Assembly (NCBI GenBank): GCA_936440205.1
Contig: OW387142.1
Location: 20,302,736 to 20,366,735, forward strand
Length of the DNA: 64,000 nucleotides
Direction: 5' to 3'
Origin: Lepidonotus clava
Lineage: Eukaryota; Annelida; Polychaeta; Phyllodocida; Polynoidae
Shown here: piece after piece, positions 35,341 to 45,295 of the stretch
How positions within the stretch are numbered: position 1 is the stretch's first letter
Layout: each line of letters starts with the position of its first letter
The notes under the pieces: generated by a model
Told to the model about the DNA's origin: nothing
Databases searched by the model: none
The model's input: the letters and a program-made list of their open reading frames with translations, nothing else
Made by a program: the position numbers and the translations under genes

Positions 35341-35825
35341 AGGTGTTAGACAAGGTCATCAGACGAGGTTTGTCAGCAAGGTGGCCATGTTTTTATTATG
35401 TGCCAAGTGTCTTAAATCAAGTTCAAAATTTTCAATTCTTCAAAATTTCTTATGACTTCTAGGTTTTAGACAAGGTCATCAGAGAAGTTTGTCACCATGG
35501 CTGCCATGTTTTTATGATGTGACAAGTGTCCAAATACAAGTTCACAATTTCAAGTTTTTCAGATTTTTTTTCCACTTCCAAGTTTTAGTCAAGGTCATTA
35601 GACATGTTTGTCAGCATGGTGGCCATGTTCGTAAGCATGGCAGCCATATTTTTATAGTAAGCCAATTGTCCAAAAACAACTTAAAAATCTTATATTTTCA
35701 TGAAATTTCTATTCATTTCCAAGTTTTACACAAGGTCATCAGACATGTTTGTCAGCATAGCAGCCATGTTTTTATGTGACAGGTGTCCAAATAAAAGTTC
35801 AAAATTTCAAATATTTCAGATGTTT
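35341..35825 (+). repeat. Tandem repeat, 4 units of about 120 bp
   Basis: Units begin with TTAGACAAGGTCATCAGA-like words at about 35341, 35461, 35580 and 35721 (periods 120, 119 and 141 bp). Each then carries TTTGTCAGCATGG.GGCCATG and CAAGTGTCCAAA.ACAA words. The third unit has an internal duplication of the GTCAGCATGG..GCCATG segment, which explains the longer period. A fifth, separate copy lies at 37300-37425. Confidence 0.85.
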
Positions 35826-35905
35826 TTTTCCATGTTAGTTTTTATTTGGGGGCCCCAAGGCCCACAAATCTAGCCATGGCGAGGAACAACAGTAAAAGCC
35901 GAGTC

Positions 35906-35915
35906 GTGACGTCAC
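35906..35915. promoter_or_regulatory. Palindromic CRE, GTGACGTCAC
   Basis: Perfect 10-bp CREB/ATF-type site about 270 bp before the CCAAT/E-box cluster at 36179. Confidence 0.5.
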
Positions 35916-36119
35916 CACCCGCCTATATCTTACATAGTAAAAAAGCCTCAGACACACCATTTCTTCACCAAATTCGGAGGTATTTCTGATGGTGCTACGG
36001 CCTAAAAAAATATATCAGTATATGTCAAAACATCTCAACTGGTGAACTTAAGCGTAAGGGAAAGAAATATTCAGTATTAATACGTTTTCGGGCCATGTTT
36101 CTGAGTCCCATTTTACAGA

Positions 36120-36365
36120 AAAGCGCCTGCCAGCCTCTCGGGTCGGCGGGAAGGGAAGGACCGCCCCCTTCTCGGCCCGTCGACCAATCAGAATCGTTCC
36201 TGCTATCACGTGACTTTCGGCCTTGAACTTGTGAATAATTAATTAGGCGTCGACCAATCAGCGCCCTCCTCTCGATCACGTGACATCTCATTTACATATA
36301 GCCGTCTGGGCCGTCGACCAATCAGCGTTCTCCTCTGGATCACGTGACTACCCGCGAGCTTTGGG
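36120..36365. promoter_or_regulatory. CpG-rich promoter with three CCAAT/E-box modules
   Basis: Three near-identical units GTCGACCAATCAG...ATCACGTGAC lie at 36179-36214, 36249-36284 and 36313-36348. In all three the CCAAT start and the CACGTG start are exactly 23 bp apart (36184/36207, 36254/36277, 36318/36341). CCAATCAG is the NF-Y consensus. TCACGTGAC matches USF and MITF/TFE-type (CLEAR-like) sites. The 23-bp spacing is about two helical turns, which would put both factors on one face. GC content is high and CpG frequent. The direction is unresolved. The right side (36.36-36.72 kb) looks most like a transcribed first exon. Confidence 0.7.
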
Positions 36366-36369
36366 CAGG

Positions 36370-36576
36370 ATGAACAAGAACCCGGCCGCCATGCTGTCAC
36401 CGACCTATGCACCCGTATTTAGACACGAAATCGGCCTTCCCATACGAAAACATTGTACCCAAGGACAGCTGTGGACCTCTATATTAGCATCGCGTGGATT
36501 ATTTTTCATCAAATATGGATTTTACTTCGTGATCAAGGAAATGGCGCGGATCGGATTTGCGGAGGCGAAGACTTGA
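36370..36576 (+). CDS. Possible small ORF or first exon, 68 codons
   Basis: After the CCAAT/E-box cluster an ATG at 36370 opens a 68-residue frame. A second in-frame ATG at 36391 has an ideal Kozak context (GCCGCCATG). The product contains a hydrophobic stretch, GLFFIKYGFYFVI, and no motif I recognise. GCCGCCATG can equally be read as a YY1 site just downstream of a transcription start. A possible 5' splice donor, ACAG|GTAGCT, follows at 36721/36722. No second exon could be found on this strand, so this may be the start of a non-coding RNA instead. Confidence 0.25.
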   Translation: MNKNPAAMLSPTYAPVFRHEIGLPIRKHCTQGQLWTSILASRGLFFIKYGFYFVIKEMARIGFAEAKT

Positions 36577-36721
36577 CAGTGACAGTCTCCTCAGCAGCCC
36601 GCCGGGTCCGCGAGGTCGATACGGAGGAGTCCTCCTCCCCACGATACATTGAACTCAGAAAACCAGGATGATATTTAATTGTGATCAATTGTGGAGGATA
36701 TACCCAATCGGAAGCATACAG

Positions 36722-37074
36722 GTAGCTTCATATCTTTTTTCCAGTATTTGAAATGATACCGTTGAAATCTAGGCCTAAACCCGGCTAGAGGCCTAATGCG
36801 GATTGGTCGGACACAGGCAATCTCAAAAATAATTATTTAGACCTTATTAGGCCTATCAAAATGAAATTCATGTATATATCTATGTTCTTCTATATCTCAA
36901 GGTCCTATATTGATCATTTTAGGCCTGGAAACGCTTGCAATAATATTTTACGGATGGTATAAAAAAGGACTGGACTCGGGGCTCAGATAGGCTAGGCCTA
37001 GACCCCTCCTACACTGTCAATGTATTATGGAGGCTCCGAAAGCAGTTATTTATGATCCAAACATTACAAGATTT
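36722..37074. other. Non-coding, no gene seen
   Basis: AT-rich again, with many TAGGCCTA words. If the donor at 36721 is real, this is intron. Confidence 0.3.
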
Positions 37075-37222
37075 GTGAAATTGTCACTATAGTGTCATTT
37101 TTTCCGACCTACCATCAAAATATTACATCTGAGTTCTAATATGTCTAGGCCTAAGTCACTGTCATTCCCATTCAATGTTAAAACATAGCCGTCACACTGT
37201 CAATAAGTTCTCTGGTGCTGTC
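37075..37222 (+). repeat. Dispersed repeat shared with 8087-8310
   Basis: Second copy of the repeat described at 8087, same orientation, with TTGTCACTATAGTG and CCGACCTACCATCAAAATAT at its left edge. Confidence 0.6.
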
Positions 37223-37299
37223 AGACCAAAATACTCGATAAATATTGAAACCTGGGCCCCCAATGGCAAGCATATATGAAATATATGATGGCACGCTTC

Positions 37300-37425
37300 T
37301 TGTTGTCAAGGTGATCAACATGTTTGTCAGCATGGTAGCCATGTTTGTCAGCATCGCAGCCATGTATTTTTGATAAGCCAATTGTCCAAAAACAACTTCA
37401 AAAATTTTATTTTCATAATCAAGGG
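37300..37425 (+). repeat. Isolated copy of the 120-bp tandem unit
   Basis: Contains ACATGTTTGTCAGCATGG, then AGCCATGTTTGTCAGCAT and AAGCCAATTGTCCAAAAACA, matching the third unit at 35580-35720 including its internal duplication. It lies on the other side of the CpG-rich promoter from the main array. Confidence 0.75.
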
Positions 37426-38840
37426 CCCAAACCATAGGTCATAGCGATTGCTGTAAGCACTGTGCTGCACTCTGGCGAATCACCCTCCACGCCAGAGACT
37501 TATCAAAACTTAGTTTCTGGTATTTTATTCATTTTGATAGGTTGGATATGGCCTAAATAATTATTTTTCGAAACGCCAGTGACATTGCCTGAAGCAAATC
37601 TGAAAAACAGACTTGCTTCTATGCCTACAGGCCTATTTCAAGTGCAAAAAAGTTATATTGGCTCTGACATTTGGCCCTGACATCCATGGTGGACAGATTT
37701 TTGGTGGACATTTGTCTACCTGCTTTTCCCCAACTTGCTGGTTTCGGCTAGCAAGCCTTTAAATCATATATTTTTTGCTGGTTATCTGCTGTCCACCTCC
37801 CCTCTGCTCTAAGTGTGAAGCCTCTCTAAAACTGAGGCGGAAACAATTAAAACGTTTAAATCTTTTATTTTTCGCCTCAGTAATATGAGGGTCATGTACA
37901 GTTCAGTGGAGAAACCAGAATCATTAGGTGAACTTCTGATCCATTACAGCTGCAGCTCATTATCAGGCTTGTAAGTCATTGAAAGTCATCTCTGCGAAAA
38001 AATAATAAAATTGCTAATAAACCGATATAAACCTCATTTTTGAGGAGGGAAATCAAGGTATTAACTGTTTACTAAAGAAAAATATTATAAACACATCTTT
38101 TAGGACCAGAAAAACATTCGTATATCTTTTTATTTTTTGGCAAAGATTATCAAAGCACCCCCACCCCATAGAAAAAATATTTTCTCCTTGGATTTGGACG
38201 AATCTCAAAAATGATATAAAAAAAATAAATAAAAACGTGGAATTCCACATTTCTGCGGAAATCTTTCATGCCTGATTATAATGGTACTTCATAATAGAAA
38301 CTTGCTTCAATATTTAATAAACAAGTGAAAGGTTGTGTGGATCCACAACAATAGAATGGAAACAAAAAGTAATAGAAGGACATTGATGTAGGCAAGTAAA
38401 TTAAAGAGCATTAAGAAAGATTTCATGGGGTAATGTGCATTTTAATCTTTGAAATCTTCAAATAAAATTGTAAACAAGAAGCAAATGACTATCAAAGTTC
38501 CGATCGTTGAACGATCGATGTTCGCCCTTAACATAACAATGGACATTTCATTGTGTTTGAAAGGTAATTGAACAAAATGTCAATATATCTAATGTATGTA
38601 ATCTATAGCAATGGTCGTCCCTCAATAAACTGAAGGCCTTCCTACAACCTGAAGGCTATATGGGCTATGAGTAGTCATCACCACCACCACTCCTGCTGTC
38701 ACACACAACTCAGGGAGGGGCTTAGGAAACCTAGACCTGCCCACCTGCAGGTGACAGTGGAGGTCCTAATGTGGAGGGGTGAGGGTTGATTGGCTCAAGT
38801 AGGCCTACTGGTTATGTAACCCACTTCTGGCTTCTCAAAC
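37426..38840. other. Non-coding, no gene seen
   Basis: AT-rich. Frames near 38.05-38.25 kb are poly-Phe/Lys artefacts of A/T runs. Confidence 0.4.
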
Positions 38841-38903
38841 TGCACCCTCCCCCACCCCCACTCCTTGAACTGAGTTCAAGAAGTGGGGGTGGGGGAGGGT
38901 GCA
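38841..38903. repeat. Near-perfect 63-nt palindrome
   Basis: Two 31-nt arms (38841-38871 and 38873-38903) are inverse complements with a single mismatch (a G:T-compatible position) and a one-base centre at 38872. The arms hold the polypurine/polypyrimidine tract GTGGGGGTGGGGGAGGG, so the right arm can also form a G-quadruplex and the DNA could extrude a cruciform. With essentially no loop it is not a typical microRNA precursor. Confidence 0.9.
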
Positions 38904-39519
38904 GGGGAGAGGCCTGCCCACTCAATAACACTTGATGCACACTAATTGTCCTTGCTTACAAATGCATGCCGGTGGACAAAGGCCTGTAGCTACTTGTATG
39001 TAAGATTGTGTAACCGGGCAATCAGATCAAAGCTCAAATACCTACAAAAGACACGACTGATTGAGTGAGCCCTTCCCATAAGCTACAATACTAAAAACTA
39101 TAATCAAGGGCTCACAAAAAATGAAAAATTCAGAAAAAAATGAAAAATTCAGAAAATTAGCATGCATACAAAAAGATTTGTATACTCAGAAAATCTTTAA
39201 ATCAATAAATATTTCAGAGAAGGCTATAGGCTATTATTTTCAGCAAAAAAGATAGGGAGTCACCAGATGAATTTGGCCAGAAAAGCTGAATATTCATTTT
39301 GAGATCTAAAATTACTTCAAGATTTACATGACAGGTAATTTTGATATCTTGTATTATGCTCACCACGCTTACAATCATATAGAAGTATATCATATTTTAA
39401 ACACAAGTTCTGGTTTGATCGACTTTATAGATTCTCGATGTGGTTTAGTAAACCAAAATCTCCGTCTTATCCATTCTTTGGTTTATAAAACGAAATGAAA
39501 TGTACTTTAAGTTTTGCAT
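38904..39519. other. Non-coding, no gene seen
   Basis: It includes a duplicated AATGAAAAATTCAGAAAA word near 39120-39155. No coding signal. Confidence 0.4.
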
Positions 39520-39524
39520 TCCCC

Positions 39525-39645
39525 GAACCTGAACCCCTTCTGAACCTTTCCTGAAACCCTTCTGAACCCCTCCTGACACCTTCACAATCCCTCCTGAACA
39601 CTTCCTGAACCCCTCCTGACCCATCTCTGACCACTTCTCAATGAC
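39525..39645. repeat. Minisatellite, CCTGAACCCCTT-type unit
   Basis: About ten imperfect copies of an 11-12-bp unit reading CCTGAACCCCTTC or CTCCTGACCC. The frame through it (minus strand, Gly/Val/Gln-rich) is repeat-derived. Confidence 0.8.
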
Positions 39646-39674
39646 CTCAGACTCCAATGTATCGGACTATCGAT

Positions 39675-40040
39675 GTTATCGACTGGACGAAAACGGAGAA
39701 ACAGGAAACCATCATATTTTCAATATGGCCACCCCCAGTGGGTGATGGGGGCATTCCCGACCTACTTTCATTCTATTTTTAGAATATTATTATGACATCA
39801 TCTCGTCACTCTCCAGGAAATGACTTTTTTATGCTAATTTCTACACTCTCAAGGCATTTCCTATGAGAAAATCATCACTCTCCGACCAGGTTCACAAGAC
39901 CACAAATATGCACAGTGTCCCCCCCCCCCCCCCCCCCCCCCGCTGGTTACCAGCAACATCTGTTCACTCTCTAGGCACATTTTTGTTTGGGATGACCTAT
40001 CACTCCGATTGACGTTATCCATTGGACGAAAACGGAGAAT
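39675..40040. repeat. Direct repeat pair around a C22 run
   Basis: GTTATCGACTGGACGAAAACGGAGAA at about 39675 recurs as GTTATCCATTGGACGAAAACGGAGAA at about 40013 in the same orientation. Between them lie several CACTCTC words and a run of about 22 C (39921-39942). The origin is unclear. Confidence 0.5.
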
Positions 40041-40045
40041 AATGA

Positions 40046-41610
40046 ATTAAAAGAGTTGCAGAAAAATAAATTCCTATTTAAAACATTTTTTGGAATTTGC
40101 AAACCTCCCACAAACTTGGTCTTATTTGGCCATATTTATCTACAAAAGTATTCCTGGTAAACTATTTTCCAATCTCAATTATGATAGACTAAACATTATT
40201 GAACATTTCTGAAGGACTTTGATTTTTTCAGTATCTGGATAAGGGCGCGATTGTCCTTAAGCCAGACTTTACAGATCATATCTTTTGAATTGATTTAAAC
40301 AGATCCATGCAATGTATCTAAACAGTTATTGGGACTTGCAAAATTCTGCCACGCTAACAGGCTACTTAGGTTGTGCGTTGCTTTAATACAAATATTTGAT
40401 TTAAAATAGTTACGGAATCTTAATTTTGGTGTTTTGGCTCCCGCCGTAACTCGTCTCAGCAGTCTTACAATTAATAGAGCCACGGATAATTACAGACGCA
40501 ATCATTAGAAAGTCACCAAGCGGTGATCTGCAGGGCTCCCAACAGCAACCCCGTCTTTATCTCGGCAGTATGACCTGCGCTACTTCGTTAATTTATCATT
40601 TTTAGTAGAAGAAATAGGATTGAGTAGTTTTAGCAATTTCATATCATCAACAAAGCTGTTCGATCACGCGCATCTCAGAAAACAAACCACAAAATGAGAT
40701 TTTATTCCATCTATGAATTGTCCATTATTATTGCACATTGTTAACAAACTTCGAACTAACTGAAGGATTTTGCTTTCTTAGGTATCCAGAAAATGGCATG
40801 ATTAGCTTTGAACTTAACGGCATGCCATAGGTAAACAAAATAAATCAAGAGCCCATCCCTTTTTAGTTTGTATTTAGTCTTTTCAGACTAAAAGTTGCAC
40901 TTACGATTCAATGTTATTATTTAAATTAAGTGTCCGTTCTCCTTCCTTTGTACCCCGATTAACCCTCTACAATCTTGGATATAAAGATGAAAAAAGTAAG
41001 ATATTACAGGACGGGAGAACCTCTCTTGATCACATACATCTGTAACCCACTTATTCCCTACGGTGTCGTGCTTATACAGGCAGGTCGTAATTTACTAACC
41101 TTTTATAACCCTTATATAACATAATGTTGATATGCAAAATTATGAAATCAAGAGTGAAAAACCAAATCTTACCAATTGATTTCCACTGGGAACGTTTCTC
41201 AGCATACATCAAGACATTCAGGCTGTGATAATAACATAGATATGGAATGCACCTTGTTTACACATTACAGATAAAGAGACGACATCACTGAACCTAAGCA
41301 GTTGTTGGGGTTAATAGCATATTTTTCAGTTCTTTCTCTCAGTAGCGATCTATGTAGTAGGGGCAATAAACCACTGGGACACCCTCCGTCACCAGGTACA
41401 CATATCCTCAGCACACTGTAGGAATAGGATATAAAATCTTAATCACACTAAAAGCAACTCATCATGGCAACTTGTAGCATCAAGTATTAAACCTGCACAA
41501 CTTTTTTCGACTAGATACAACGTCGGTTGATTTAAGGATACCCCCAGAAAGATATATTTAAATATTTCTTTTTGCATTGGTCATTCCGTGTAGCATTTAC
41601 ATTTGAAAAT
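40046..41610. other. Non-coding, no gene seen
   Basis: No motif-bearing ORF or clear repeat. Confidence 0.4.
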
Positions 41611-41891
41611 AGGGTTCCAACGCATGTTTGAAAATTTAAGACCAAAATTCGCAAATATTAAGACCTATCAACTGGATTTGAATTCATTTTTTAATATCGT
41701 AGGAATAAAATTTTAAGTAAGTGTACTCAATTGAAAGTGGGAATTAGAATTATGATACTTCATTTTGACTTCTTAAAGATTCAATTTAAGACCTTTTTTT
41801 TTAGACCTCTAGCTGTAAAACTGACAAATTTAAGACCTTTTCAAGGCCTTAAATTTGAGGAAATCCATTTAAGACCTACGTGGGAACCCTT
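41611..41891. mobile_element. hAT-type MITE, AAGACC-rich, about 280 bp
   Basis: Left AGGGTTCCAACG and right CGTGGGAACCCTTG are inverted. The interior repeats TTTAAGACC at least four times. The CAGGGTTCCCACGTAGGTCTTAAA-like end is characteristic of a widespread hAT-type non-autonomous family (family knowledge). Confidence 0.6.
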
Positions 41892-42084
41892 GAAAAGTGT
41901 ATTTTTCCAATTGATACATTAGATTTTATCAAAGTATTTATGATACTTAGAGGAAGGCTCCGTAAAATAAAATCTTATTATTACAGAATTAAAACATGAT
42001 ATGGAACACGGAATTGAACCCAAATGATTCACAAGACTAAGTGGAAGAACATTTGATAGAAGTGAATTAAGCCTGTATAAAAAT

Positions 42085-42106
42085 CATATATATATATATA
42101 CATACA

Positions 42107-42142
<36 letters not shown>

Positions 42143-42150
42143 TATATATA
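42085..42150. repeat. (AT)n(CATA)n(AT)n microsatellite
   Basis: Symmetric compound array: AT run, about eleven CATA units, AT run. Confidence 0.95.
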
Positions 42151-42696
42151 TTCCAAGATATGGGTACTGGATGATCATTGCTATGATGTAGTGAATCACG
42201 GCATAGTAAAGTGTACCTATAGGCTGTGTGTAGGTGGTAAGGGTGTCACACTTTTTATTACACCTCCGAACAGAGATTGCGGCCTGATAAGCGCGACTGG
42301 AATATACCCTATTCTATGTCTAATAAATTTCAGCATTTTGTCACGATAGCAAAAAATAGAACTCTATCTTTTAATGTGAGTCTTATAGAAAATGAGAAAA
42401 GACAGCTGGCCAAGGGAAAATACAATTCCAATTCAAAAATGATGGCCTGAAATAATTCAGAGACACATTTGACGCCGAATAAGCGTTTCTTTTCACCCAT
42501 ATGAAATTTACCGTAAATCGTATTCATTTTGAGAGTTCATTTTTCAAAAGTAAATTGAAAAAAAATCTTTGTATACAATTTTCTCAAATATATGGATTGT
42601 TTCAAAGAACATCGTATAGATACTCGACTCATAAATCAAAACGTACACACGTGGTGCACCCTATACGACTGCTGTCTCTCTTTAGCCAACTGGTTA

Positions 42697-42900
42697 CAGG
42701 GGGCCCACGCTTTTTCAGAAATTAAAATAAGACCTAAATAAGACCTATATAATACGTTGTTGTGTACCAAAATAAGACCTTTTCAAGACATTTTAAAGGT
42801 TGTTTTTACCCTATTTACACGTTCTATCAAAAAGAAATAAAAATAAAAAATTTACAGAAAGAACAAGAACCTTTTTAAGACGTCTGGACCCAAAATAAAA
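42697..42900. mobile_element. Second AAGACC-type element fragment
   Basis: CAGGGGGCCCACGC at 42697 followed by several ATAAGACCT words and ATTTTAAAGG resembles the element at 41611-41891, but the right terminus is not clear. Confidence 0.4.
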
Positions 42901-43355
42901 TCTTTCTAATAGCCTAGTAAATGGTAAAACAAAAATAATAGCTTTTAATAACTGCGTTGGCACTCTGTGCCTTTGCACTCCTACCTCAGTAACTGGAATA
43001 TAACAATTTGTATTAAATATAACAAGTAACAAATATCAATGAGCTACACAAACACGTCGATTTGAATATAAATATATCGTTTCTTTTCGCCGACAATACC
43101 GAACAGGGCATCCATATCCTTAACAATGTAAGTTCATTCGTACGAACAGTATGTGGCAGTGTCTTTCCTGCCTTGCACAAGAATCCTGATGGTATACCCA
43201 ATGCAAATCTGAAATTTTTCAACTACTTGTTATATTTCTCAGAAACTAAACTGGGGTCCTAGTACAAAATATTATGAAGAAATGGTTTTCTTAATACTTT
43301 AAACACATCTTTCATTCCAGTGAGGATTGCTTAGGGTAAAACAGGCAATGCTCTC
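42901..43355. other. Non-coding, no gene seen
   Basis: Overlapping frames on both strands at 42.8-43.26 kb have no motif. I treat them as chance. Confidence 0.35.
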
Positions 43356-43506
43356 AGGGGCCTTCCATTAAGTACGTGCGCATCAAAAGGGGTAAGCGTG
43401 AATGTTCTAGTACAAATCCAATGCGTATTTTCAACCAATTGGAGGAGGGGGGGGGGGAGGTTTGAGATTTTTGAAAACGTGCGCACGTACTCAATGGAAC
43501 GCCCCT
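43356..43506. mobile_element. MITE, 151 bp, AGTACGTGCGCA-type TIR
   Basis: Left AGGGGCCTTCCATTAAGTACGTGCGCA and the right end read in reverse, AGGGGCGTTCCATTGAGTACGTGCGCA, match at all but two of 27 positions. GGGGC.TTCCATTAAGTACGT ends belong to a short element family that I recall from several marine invertebrates. A run of about 12 G lies inside. Confidence 0.8.
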
Positions 43507-43636
43507 AGTAAATAATATTCATTTACATTTTTATACTCGAATTGCTATTTCAGTATCTTTTCCCGAAAGTAAATAGCTTTAACACGCTATCATAGTATCA
43601 CTATCAAATACAGTGTGATATAATATGACTTCATGC

Positions 43637-43894
43637 AGGGGGCCGGGGTGGTGTAGTAGGTTAGGTTCTCCTCTCGCATTTGGCTGGACCGGGTTCGAGC
43701 CTGGGTTGGGCCTGTTACACCACCTCGCCTTGCTGTTGTTCTCGACCCCATAGATTCAGTCACCAGTACGTGCTATAAAACCACGAATGCGAGTTGGCGT
43801 CGATATAGCTGAAAATTGCTGAGTACACCCATAGAGATACATAAGATTATGTATGTCTATGGTACACCTTAAACTCAAGCAATCACCATCATCA
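43637..43894 (+). mobile_element. tRNA-related SINE
   Basis: The head carries a pol III A box, TGGTGTAGTAGG (43649-43660), and a B box, GGTTCGAGCC (43692-43701), about 32 bp apart, as in tRNA genes. The rest does not fold as a tRNA. The element ends in an ATC microsatellite. TCATGC at 43631-43636 and 43895-43900 may be a short target duplication. Confidence 0.75.
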
Positions 43895-43900
43895 TCATGC

Positions 43901-44404
43901 GTTTTTTGTTTCAGAATAATATGCATTTTCTGTCAGGGATACCATCAGGGAAAACCCGGAAGTAATATATATACTGTGATTTATCAAACCTCAGAAACAT
44001 ACATCCCATATCTGTAGCTAACTTTAAAAGCACAAGTCCCCCCCCCCCCCCCGCAAATAGCGTGTTGTTTTTTCAGTTTTTATCATTTTGGCTTCCATTA
44101 ATGATTTCTTGTATTAAATATCTTATAAGACTGACGAAAGATGTGCTAGGAGAATAAGCATTTCATGAATTAAACCTAGTGTGTGTTGGTTTTAATTTTA
44201 AGCGACAAAGAAATATTATAATGTTGTCCTTAATTACCTTACTAATATATTTTATATAACGAGGATTCTCAAAAGATGAAGGAACAGGTAAAATGAGTAT
44301 AAACTGCAGCCTTGCGAAATAGAATGAAAAACGTCAGTGAAATGTGGCATACTGTAACCGTCTCATTAAGCGGTTTAAAGATCCGAGCTTAATAAAGTTA
44401 AAGC
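43901..44404. other. Non-coding, no gene seen
   Basis: It includes a run of about 14 C near 44038-44052. No coding signal. Confidence 0.4.
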
Positions 44405-44410
44405 GGATAG

Positions 44411-44615
44411 CAGGCCCGTAGCCAGCTTTTCTCAGAGGGGGGTTCGTCTTTGAGTTGCAGTTTGTTGTTTTTCCAAGGGGGGGGGGGGGGTTAGTTTTTT
44501 GAAAAAATACATATATTTTTGGATTATTGTCATATTTTACATTAAAAATGAGAGAAAAAATCCTCCAAGGGGGGGTTCGTACGAACCCTTCGAACCCCCC
44601 CTGGCTACGGGCTTG
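44411..44615. mobile_element. hAT-like MITE with 6-bp TSD, 205 bp
   Basis: Starts CAGGCCCGTAGCCAG and ends CTGGCTACGGGCTTG, inverse complements with one mismatch. A perfect direct repeat GGATAG abuts both ends (44405-44410 and 44616-44621). Inner G-rich (left) and C-rich (right) stretches with GGTTCGT/ACGAACC also pair. The CAGGCCCGTAGCCAG end is known from hAT-type non-autonomous elements. Most hAT elements make 8-bp duplications, so 6 bp is worth noting. Confidence 0.8.
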
Positions 44616-44621
44616 GGATAG

Positions 44622-45295
44622 TGAATTTTACCCTGAAGTATAATCTTATACTGTCTAGTATAAAAATAGAGGAAAGACCTTTCTGTGTTAATCTATTTTA
44701 TCCTACGTCAATAGATATTTGATTTGAGGGGGCAAAATATAGCAATTATGGCTATGTTATGTATATCTGGATATGTTGAGATACATAAATGCACTTTATC
44801 GATTCTTTCCATTCTAATCTAAGATCACTTGAAAATACCCAACAATACTCACATGATATGGTCACTTGTAATTAACAGTCGATATCACATACACACAATT
44901 GAAAACCTCATCACATTATGTGCCAATTACATGTTACACACAACCTCATAACGTCATCACAAATGATAAAAGCTCCTGAGGGGCTTTGGGATACATCATC
45001 AATATAGCATGATATAGAACAGATTCATAAATATATATATATATATGTATTAATAGGTCTATTAAAATATGGGAGATATTCCCACGCACATCGTCTCTAC
45101 TGCAAACTTACTTACTTTTCCACGATCACAAAATATGTACGTTTACAGCAGCTGTGATAAGAGACCATTCGTTATATAACAAGCATCAGGAACGCGACAA
45201 GATACCAGAGACAAGAGGGACAGCAAGATTTTCTCTTCGAACATAATGCTTCGAATCGGTAGTGAATCCTAACGAGGCCAGTGAAAATGAAACAC
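44622..45295 (-). other. Region after gene 2 stop
   Basis: Must contain the gene 2 3' UTR. No clear AATAAA was found on the minus strand within about 700 nt. A short AT microsatellite lies near 45032-45046. Confidence 0.35.

Noticed and set aside
35489-35779. 96-codon frame over the 120-bp tandem repeat
   Set aside because: The frame follows the repeat units (CQHGGHV words) and is interrupted by unit length differences. It is not a protein gene.
38841-38903. MicroRNA precursor
   Set aside because: The palindrome has virtually no terminal loop and near-perfect pairing, unlike animal pre-miRNAs.
42000-42025. B-box-like GGTTCAATTCC on the minus strand, possible tRNA or SINE
   Set aside because: No A box at the right distance and no cloverleaf. 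Similarity to the SINE at 5902 is confined to the B box.
43637-43720. Possible true tRNA gene
   Set aside because: A and B boxes are present, but acceptor and anticodon stems do not form and an unrelated body with a microsatellite tail follows, so it is a SINE.
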